Shown: piece after piece, positions 9,676 through 10,000 of the stretch
How the letters are laid out: each line of letters opens with the position of its first letter
Position numbering within the stretch: the first letter of the stretch is position 1
NCBI RefSeq assembly: GCF_000188695.1
Contig: NW_004754918.1
Span: 1,248,721-1,258,720 of the forward strand
Source: Salpingoeca rosetta
Taxonomy: Eukaryota > Opisthokonta > Choanoflagellata > Craspedida > Salpingoecidae
DNA: 10,000 nt
Reading direction: 5' to 3'
The notes under the pieces: generated by a model
What the model was told of the DNA's origin: nothing
Databases searched by the model: none
What the model saw: the letters and a program-made list of their open reading frames with translations, nothing else
Program-made: the position numbers and the translations under genes

Positions 9676-10000
9676 CTTGTGTGTTCTTGTGTGTGTGTGT
9701 GTGTGTACTTGTGTGTTAACACCTGTGTCGTTGAGCATCGTCAGCGTGTATTGACTCACGTCCGCTGATGAATGTGTGTATGTGTGTGTGTGTGTGTGTG
9801 TTGGATCTGGTGTGTAGTTATCACAGGTGCTTGAGCTTGTGTCTGGGTGCGGGTGGCTGACTGCCAGCATGCTGGCTGTGCTGGCGCCGTCATGGGATGA
9901 CATCTTGGCCATGGACGCACGAGAGATTGTCGCTCGTGTTGGCTGCAAACCCCAACACGCCCACGCCATTGTCAGGGGGCTCGCACACAAGTTTATTCCC
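1..10000 (+). CDS. FANCM: FANCM/Hef/Mph1-family DNA translocase, partial gene (11 exons, both ends missing)
   Basis: Spliced coding order is 1-46, 301-417, 582-661, 866-1005, 1171-1236, 1526-1767, 1995-2066, 2214-2301, 2508-9175, 9351-9557 and 9827-10000, giving about 2,633 codons starting at base 2. Domains by residue of this partial product: Hef-type insert domain 1-150; RecA-like lobe 2 about 151-300, with the conserved VGEEGLDIG and QRMGRTGR motifs; repeat-rich linker about 320-2375; ERCC4-like pseudo-nuclease about 2379-2575; start of the HhH pair 2576-2633. Family members are nuclear ATP-dependent translocases that remodel forks and branched DNA. In animals FANCM anchors the Fanconi core complex through MHF and FAAP24 partners. 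Human FANCM is about 2,050 residues; this product exceeds that without its first helicase lobe. The start codon, Walker A, DEAH box and stop codon are outside the window. The family call is firm; orthology to FANCM rather than a sister helicase rests on the ERCC4-HhH tail. Confidence 0.93.
61..100 (+). repeat. 20-bp tandem duplication in intron 1
   Basis: Two adjacent 20-mers (61-80 and 81-100) share gcacgcgttcgtgtgtgtg and differ only at the last base. They lead directly into the (GT)n tract. Confidence 0.9.
91..199 (+). repeat. (GT)n microsatellite, intron 1
   Basis: Alternating GT with scattered substitutions (GCGT, TTCGT, ATGT) runs over roughly 110 bases. Alternating purine-pyrimidine DNA of this length can adopt Z-DNA, and length variation is expected. 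Confidence 0.95.
301..417 (+). CDS. FANCM: Exon 2: Hef-type insert domain
   Basis: 39 codons in phase 0 on both sides. The protein begins [20 protein letters not shown], continues through [10 protein letters not shown] and ends at ARAIRKM. It matches the FANCM insert-domain pattern of a short hydrophobic strand followed by a long amphipathic helix with a ..TF..RL.. face. The acceptor is ATACAG|GTT. The donor is ATG|GTGCGA at 418. The GT at 426 was not used because it would shift the frame of exon 3. Confidence 0.88.
418..581 (+). other. Intron 2 (164 nt, phase 0)
   Basis: Donor GTGCGA at 418, acceptor GACGCAG ending at 581. A short GT-rich patch lies at about 502-518, and a CA-rich patch (cacgcacacatg) precedes the acceptor at about 558-570. 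No RNA gene or other element is visible. Confidence 0.8.
582..661 (+). CDS. FANCM: Exon 3: Hef-type insert domain helix
   Basis: 80 nt, entered in phase 0 and left with two bases of a split Ala codon (GC|G, completed at 866). It encodes [20 protein letters not shown] and a short tail. The ..LLKARDLFR.. helix corresponds to the family helix that human FANCM writes as ..ARDQFRK.., followed by the segment leading to EGEF in exon 4. The donor GTACGT at 662 is close to consensus. Confidence 0.87.
662..865 (+). other. Intron 3 (204 nt, phase 2)
   Basis: Donor GTACGT at 662, acceptor CACTGCAG ending at 865. A C/T-rich stretch at about 802-842 is followed by a short CA-rich run (844-860) just before the acceptor. 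There is no long microsatellite. The 5' part (672-712) is G/T-rich. Confidence 0.85.
866..1005 (+). CDS. FANCM: Exon 4: insert domain, QVEGDF segment
   Basis: Starts with the third base of the split Ala codon, continues [19 protein letters not shown] and ends at ..EKNPRL plus the first base of a Gly codon. The (I/V)EG(D/E)FA..ISL pattern is shared with human FANCM (EGEFAICISL). The donor is GTCCGT at 1006. The GT at 1020, at the edge of the GT tract, was rejected because it would put a stop codon at the start of exon 5. The chosen join gives NPRL-G-QQMKK, matching the family's charged helix. Confidence 0.87.
1006..1170 (+). other. Intron 4 (165 nt, phase 1) with (GT)n
   Basis: Donor GTCCGT at 1006, acceptor GTCGACAG ending at 1170. 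A (GT)n tract interrupted by GCATTT occupies about 1020-1113, beginning only 14 nt after the splice donor. Confidence 0.85.
1020..1113 (+). repeat. (GT)n microsatellite, intron 4
   Basis: Alternating GT with two GCATTT interruptions at about 1032 and 1074, plus TTT/CTT interruptions toward the 3' end. The repeated interruption suggests internal duplication of the tract. Confidence 0.93.
1171..1236 (+). CDS. FANCM: Exon 5: last part of insert domain
   Basis: 66 nt, split codons at both ends (Gly at the start, Glu at the end). It encodes [21 protein letters not shown], a charged amphipathic helix that in the family precedes the HPKL..LEE segment of exon 6. Acceptor GACAG|GT, donor GAAG|GTGCGA at 1237; intron 2 has the same donor hexamer. 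Confidence 0.87.
1237..1525 (+). other. Intron 5 (289 nt, phase 1) with (CA)n minisatellite
   Basis: Donor GTGCGA at 1237. A strong pyrimidine tract (about 1490-1520, almost pure C and T) precedes the acceptor ATGCAG ending at 1525. The middle is a (CA)n array with a higher-order repeat (see 1350-1500). The 5' 80 bases are G/T-rich. Confidence 0.88.
1350..1500 (+). repeat. (CA)n array with 43-45 bp higher-order unit, intron 5
   Basis: The landmark caaac starts at about 1368, 1411 and 1456, giving units of 43 and 45 bp. Each unit has caaacctttcacacgttcac (or the variant caaacatctcacatgttcac) followed by CA dinucleotides with one CG interruption. Confidence 0.88.
1526..1767 (+). CDS. FANCM: Exon 6: start of RecA-like helicase lobe 2 (motif IV region)
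   Basis: Encodes [16 protein letters not shown], then [20 protein letters not shown] and [20 protein letters not shown], ending QSE in phase 0. The (V/M)IFSS(Y/F)RDSV strand-helix is helicase motif IV of this family, and the FVG.ASGKS..KG loop is a characteristic FANCM/Hef/Mph1 sequence that leads into motif V. The donor is GAG|GTCCGT at 1768, the same hexamer as intron 4. Confidence 0.95.
1768..1994 (+). other. Intron 6 (227 nt, phase 0) with long (GT)n
   Basis: Donor GTCCGT at 1768, acceptor GCTGCAG ending at 1994. A nearly pure (GT)n tract covers about 1786-1860. Candidate branch sites are the CTGAC motifs near 1929 and 1959. Confidence 0.9.
1786..1860 (+). repeat. (GT)n microsatellite, intron 6
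   Basis: About 37 almost uninterrupted GT units, the purest dinucleotide tract in the 5' half of the window, starting 18 nt from the donor. Confidence 0.96.
1995..2066 (+). CDS. FANCM: Exon 7: helicase lobe 2, motif V entry
   Basis: 24 codons in phase 0 on both sides, encoding [11 protein letters not shown] then [13 protein letters not shown]. It aligns with the family pattern of an F..G helix followed by the NTLV.T.VGEEGLDIG motif, which is completed across the intron by GLDIG in exon 8. Acceptor CTGCAG|CAA, donor GAG|GTGCGA at 2067. Confidence 0.95.
2067..2213 (+). other. Intron 7 (147 nt, phase 0)
   Basis: Donor GTGCGA at 2067, acceptor GTGCACAG ending at 2213. This is the shortest intron in the window and the only one in the helicase part without any clear dinucleotide run. 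It contains several T-rich and C-rich patches. Confidence 0.9.
2214..2301 (+). CDS. FANCM: Exon 8: helicase motifs V and VI
   Basis: Encodes [15 protein letters not shown] followed by [11 protein letters not shown], ending with one base of a split Gly codon. The DLIICFDS strand and QRMGRTGR (motif VI, whose arginines contact ATP phosphates in superfamily 2 helicases) are close to identical to the family consensus. The intron interrupts motif VI between Gly and Arg. The donor is CAG|GTACTT at 2302. Confidence 0.96.
2302..2507 (+). other. Intron 8 (206 nt, phase 1), GT-rich then (CA)n
   Basis: Donor GTACTT at 2302, acceptor GTGCGCAG ending at 2507. The first 65 nt are G/T-rich (gtgtgtgcggtgttcgtgtg and similar). 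About 2387-2500 is a (CA)n tract with AACCACAC and CGATC/CAATC interruptions. Confidence 0.9.
2387..2500 (+). repeat. (CA)n array with CAACCA interruptions, intron 8
   Basis: CA dinucleotides broken by repeated acaaccacac modules (four or more copies), a mixed micro/minisatellite that almost abuts the splice acceptor. Confidence 0.92.
2508..9175 (+). CDS. FANCM: Exon 9: helicase end, giant repeat-rich linker, start of ERCC4-like domain
   Basis: One open exon of 6,668 nt (residues 285-2506 of the partial product). It opens with [17 protein letters not shown], the end of helicase motif VI and the last strand, then NNYRR..., [20 protein letters not shown], which matches the post-helicase (R/N)PRM(V/L)P.G motif of FANCM. 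About 2,000 linker residues follow, dominated by Asp, Gly, Ser, Gln and Lys/Arg tracts, with a few ordered-looking islands (4757-4867, 5585-5690, 6890-7411, 7675-7807). From about 8792 the sequence becomes complex again and forms the ERCC4-like domain. The exon ends GAG|GTGAGG at 9176, a near-consensus donor in phase 0. In-frame splicing of small segments within the linker cannot be excluded. Confidence 0.92.
2630..2730 (+). other. Post-helicase conserved segment
   Basis: Encodes [20 protein letters not shown] then [11 protein letters not shown]. The FY/LYP..NPRM.P.G pattern sits directly after the helicase domain in FANCM proteins, just before the region that in vertebrates binds the MHF1-MHF2 histone-fold pair. 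After it the sequence turns basic and then into Asp repeats. Confidence 0.75.
2812..2911 (+). repeat. Asp then Gly codon repeats
   Basis: Runs of GAC/GAT codons, including (GAT)8 at about 2840-2863, pass directly into nine GGT codons (about 2885-2911). Different trinucleotides have expanded side by side in one frame. Confidence 0.93.
3173..3211 (+). repeat. Poly-lysine (AAG)n tract
   Basis: Two AAG codons, one AAC and then ten AAG codons in a row. The tract is strongly basic and could serve as a nuclear or nucleolar localisation or DNA-contact segment; the expansion itself looks like AAG slippage. Confidence 0.93.
3265..3350 (+). repeat. Asp-rich and (GD)n tract
   Basis: Asp runs broken by Gly/Ala/Asn, then alternating Gly-Asp from GGT-GAT units at about 3320-3347. 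Highly acidic and predicted disordered. Confidence 0.88.
3566..3607 (+). repeat. Arg-Ser dipeptide repeat
   Basis: TCA-CGA hexanucleotide repeats encode six Ser-Arg pairs followed by SPVK. It lies within a Ser/Arg/Pro-rich stretch with several SP and TP sites (SRTPSP just upstream). The composition resembles RS domains of splicing-linked nuclear proteins, but here it probably reflects expansion of the 6-bp tcacga unit. Confidence 0.9.
3945..3996 (+). repeat. Asp run followed by poly-glycine tract
   Basis: Four Asp codons and one Ser, then a run of about eleven Gly codons (GGT/GGG mix, about 3963-3993). The coding strand has several GGG runs and is a candidate G-quadruplex former. Confidence 0.88.
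4619..4654 (+). repeat. Polyglutamine tract 1 (12 Gln, CAA then CAG)
   Basis: Six CAA codons followed by six CAG codons, a clean block switch between synonymous repeat units. Preceded by DDDLE and followed by FSPLSS. Confidence 0.95.
4757..4867 (+). other. Low-repeat island with two Trp, possible partner-binding helix
   Basis: Encodes [18 protein letters not shown] followed by [19 protein letters not shown]. It is one of few tryptophan-containing, helix-compatible stretches in the linker. In vertebrates the MHF-binding region also contains a short W-rich segment after the helicase, but I cannot align the two with confidence. Confidence 0.4.
4961..5065 (+). repeat. Polyglutamine tract 2 (35 Gln, almost pure CAA)
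   Basis: 35 consecutive Gln codons: CAA, one CAG, then 33 CAA. Flanked by KVHEN and ALSALGLEG. Pure CAA does not form the stable hairpins of CAG repeats, which makes its length notable. Repeat length is likely polymorphic. Confidence 0.97.
5561..5590 (+). repeat. Poly-aspartate run (10 Asp)
   Basis: Ten mixed GAT/GAC codons directly before the [20 protein letters not shown] island, so the acidic run may be the N-terminal cap of a binding motif. Confidence 0.92.
5585..5690 (+). other. Amphipathic helical island in linker
   Basis: Encodes [17 protein letters not shown] then [16 protein letters not shown]. Hydrophobic residues recur every three to four positions, flanked on both sides by Asp runs, a typical layout for a short protein-binding helix in a disordered acidic linker. 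I do not recognise a specific partner motif. Confidence 0.45.
5667..5750 (+). repeat. Asp-rich (GAT)n tract
   Basis: GAC/GAT codons with a run of about seven GAT around 5688-5708, then Tyr, more Asp and a Gly/Asp stretch encoded by GGT/GAT units. Confidence 0.88.
5912..5935 (+). repeat. Pure (GAT)8 tract
   Basis: Eight uninterrupted GAT codons (eight Asp), preceded by Met-Asn and followed by VKED. Confidence 0.95.
6146..6181 (+). repeat. Asp-rich (GAT)n tract
   Basis: GAT/GAC codons with one Asn, followed by a short Ala run ([10 protein letters not shown]). Same style of acidic expansion as upstream. Confidence 0.9.
6515..6553 (+). repeat. 9-bp coding tandem repeat (Gln-Arg-Gln)
   Basis: Four units of cagcgacag plus a partial unit encode QRQ repeats. 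The flanks are rich in SQ sites (DSQSPSQSP before, LSQSPQSQH after), a cluster typical of ATM/ATR substrates; this is inference. Confidence 0.93.
6890..7411 (+). other. Conserved-looking FANCM mid-linker island
   Basis: Three motifs in order: [10 protein letters not shown] (about 6887-6916), [11 protein letters not shown] (7244-7276) and [13 protein letters not shown] (7373-7411). Human FANCM has, in the same order between helicase and pseudo-nuclease, a FLDDEAEL segment, an acidic aromatic segment (LLDFLNDD) and an AIYLKSLRSP segment, as I recall that sequence. The spacing here is stretched by Asp, Lys and Arg tracts. Function is not assigned; an acidic D-S-F-I-D-D motif followed by a short helix suggests a protein-binding module. 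Confidence 0.6.
6960..7053 (+). repeat. Lys/Arg-rich basic tract
   Basis: Encodes [17 protein letters not shown] then [16 protein letters not shown] from AAG-rich codons, sandwiched between Asp runs. A candidate nuclear localisation signal or DNA-binding patch; basic and acidic blocks alternate sharply. Confidence 0.8.
7675..7807 (+). other. Aromatic/acidic island before the polyglycine tract
   Basis: Encodes [19 protein letters not shown], later [18 protein letters not shown] (about 7754-7807). The Y-[DE]2-G-D-G-F-I-V..DEEE pattern resembles a YLEDSFCVDEEE segment that I recall following the AIYLKSL motif in human FANCM, supporting the island at 6890-7411. Confidence 0.5.
7887..7931 (+). 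repeat. Poly-glycine tract with period-9 G runs
   Basis: About fourteen Gly codons in which the 9-bp unit ggtggtggg recurs, giving GGGGG blocks at regular spacing on the coding strand; candidate G-quadruplex. Confidence 0.88.
8159..8182 (+). other. Candidate nuclear localisation signal 1
   Basis: Encodes VRKRAKRD, a classical K/R-R-X-R/K-type basic cluster. Fits a nuclear DNA-repair protein; motif only. Confidence 0.5.
8369..8410 (+). repeat. 21-bp coding tandem duplication
   Basis: Two 21-bp units (8369-8389 and 8390-8410) encode ATAKRGT and ATAKRGA. They differ at only a few bases, so the duplication is recent. Confidence 0.9.
8459..8517 (+). repeat. Poly-serine tract (TCA/TCG with TTA)
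   Basis: Ser codons interrupted by Leu (TCATTATCG modules), ending in SPSKRPRR. The latter (about 8510-8533) is a good basic nuclear localisation signal with a proline-directed serine, a possible phosphorylation switch. Confidence 0.88.
8570..8695 (+). repeat. Gly-rich tract
   Basis: Roughly 40 residues of Gly with Ser, Asp, Glu and Ala, from GGT/GGA units, forming the last flexible linker before the basic segment and the ERCC4-like domain. Confidence 0.88.
8720..8776 (+). repeat. 12-bp coding tandem repeat (His-Val-Gln-Gln)
   Basis: Three exact cacgtacagcaa units (8738-8773), preceded by an imperfect copy at 8720-8737 and followed by one CAG. Encodes HVQQ repeats and ends at QKKDTKRPG, where the folded C-terminal domain begins. 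Confidence 0.95.
9176..9350 (+). other. Intron 9 (175 nt, phase 0)
   Basis: Donor GTGAGG at 9176, acceptor GCGCACAG ending at 9350. A G-rich patch (9196-9215) and a GTGTGGGTGG-type run (9224-9254) lie on the 5' side, a CT-rich stretch at about 9300-9330, and CA-rich sequence just before the acceptor. The exon 9 frame happens to stay open through this intron until a stop at 9371-9373. Confidence 0.87.
9351..9557 (+). CDS. FANCM: Exon 10: second half of ERCC4-like domain
   Basis: 69 codons in phase 0 on both sides. Encodes [39 protein letters not shown], then [19 protein letters not shown] and ends HSHTQQ. Corresponds to the ERCC4-fold helix, the (I/V)R(I/A)(L/I)..S strand and the terminal helix that leads into the HhH pair. 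The donor CAG|GTTGGC at 9558 departs from consensus after GTT, but the join [11 protein letters not shown] keeps both phase and family continuity. A better-looking GTAAAG at 9495 would truncate the helix. Confidence 0.85.
9558..9826 (+). other. Intron 10 (269 nt, phase 0) with G run and (GT)n
   Basis: Donor GTTGGC at 9558, acceptor TATCACAG ending at 9826. Contains ten consecutive G (about 9582-9591), a long (GT)n tract, and a second (GT)n at about 9773-9801 close to the acceptor. Possible branch region CTGATG/TGACTCAC at about 9750-9770. Confidence 0.83.
9598..9717 (+). repeat. (GT)n microsatellite, intron 10
   Basis: An almost pure GT run of about 68 bp (9607-9674), followed by two GTTCTT interruptions and further GT to 9717. 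A separate GT run lies at 9773-9801. Confidence 0.96.
9827..10000 (+). CDS. FANCM: Exon 11 (5' part): helix-hairpin-helix (HhH2) tail, truncated by window end
   Basis: 58 codons in phase 0, starting [19 protein letters not shown] and continuing [18 protein letters not shown], then [18 protein letters not shown]. The first helix and hairpin (L..V.G....A..L), the middle ..I..M...EI....G helix and the final helix with ..A..I...... are the tandem HhH layout at the C-terminus of XPF, Hef and FANCM proteins. In the family this motif binds single-stranded or branched DNA or the FAAP24/ERCC1-type partner. Human FANCM ends about 15-20 residues after the matching point, so the true stop should be shortly beyond the window. 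Confidence 0.9.
   Translation, partial: MLELVSGCGWLTASMLAVLAPSWDDILAMDAREIVARVGCKPQHAHAIVRGLAHKFIP

Noticed and set aside
1..10000. CRISPR array, tRNA/rRNA genes, transposon ends
   Set aside because: Repeats are micro- and minisatellites without spacer structure. I saw no cloverleaf with A/B boxes, no rRNA-like conserved segments, and no terminal inverted repeats or transposase-like coding.

Overview
The window is eukaryotic. It holds part of a single plus-strand, multi-exon protein-coding gene that is open at both ends. The conceptual protein (11 exon segments, about 2,633 codons in the window) belongs to the FANCM / Hef / Mph1 family, the branch-point DNA translocases of the Fanconi anaemia and replication-fork repair pathway. 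I assign it from the Hef-type insert domain, the second RecA-like helicase lobe with its signature motifs (exons 1-9), the C-terminal ERCC4-like pseudo-nuclease fold (end of exon 9 and exon 10) and the start of the helix-hairpin-helix pair (exon 11). The first RecA lobe (Walker A and DEAH box) lies upstream of position 1, and the stop codon lies beyond position 10000.

Layout: positions 1-2507 carry eight short exons (46-242 nt) separated by 147-289 nt GT-AG introns. Positions 2508-9175 are one uninterrupted 6,668 nt exon. It encodes the last helicase residues, then about 2,000 residues of low-complexity linker (Asp, Gly, Gln, Ser, Lys and Arg-Ser tracts, including a 35-residue polyglutamine), then the start of the ERCC4-like domain. 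Positions 9176-10000 hold two more introns and two short exons. I chose each junction from GT/AG sites, reading-phase agreement and continuity with the FANCM family, and all ten joins stay in frame. No second gene, RNA gene, transposon or CRISPR array is visible. The many other open frames are shadows of low-complexity coding sequence or of (GT)n/(CA)n repeats.

Two features stand out. First, nearly every intron is GT-rich on its 5' side, and most are CA-rich on the 3' side, so the pre-mRNA could fold each intron back on itself. Second, the linker is far longer than in vertebrate FANCM and appears to have grown by trinucleotide and short-unit repeat expansion, yet it keeps a few non-repetitive islands. 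One of these (about 6890-7411, with a partner at 7757-7807) appears to match, in the same order, short acidic/aromatic motifs I recall from the vertebrate FANCM linker. The ERCC4-like domain has lost the nuclease catalytic residues, as expected for FANCM rather than archaeal Hef.

Organism: the short introns, moderately GC-rich coding sequence, a metazoan-like FANCM with pseudo-nuclease and HhH tail, and the abundant repeats suggest a unicellular holozoan such as a choanoflagellate (Salpingoeca-like). This is inference only. Nothing in the window identifies the species.
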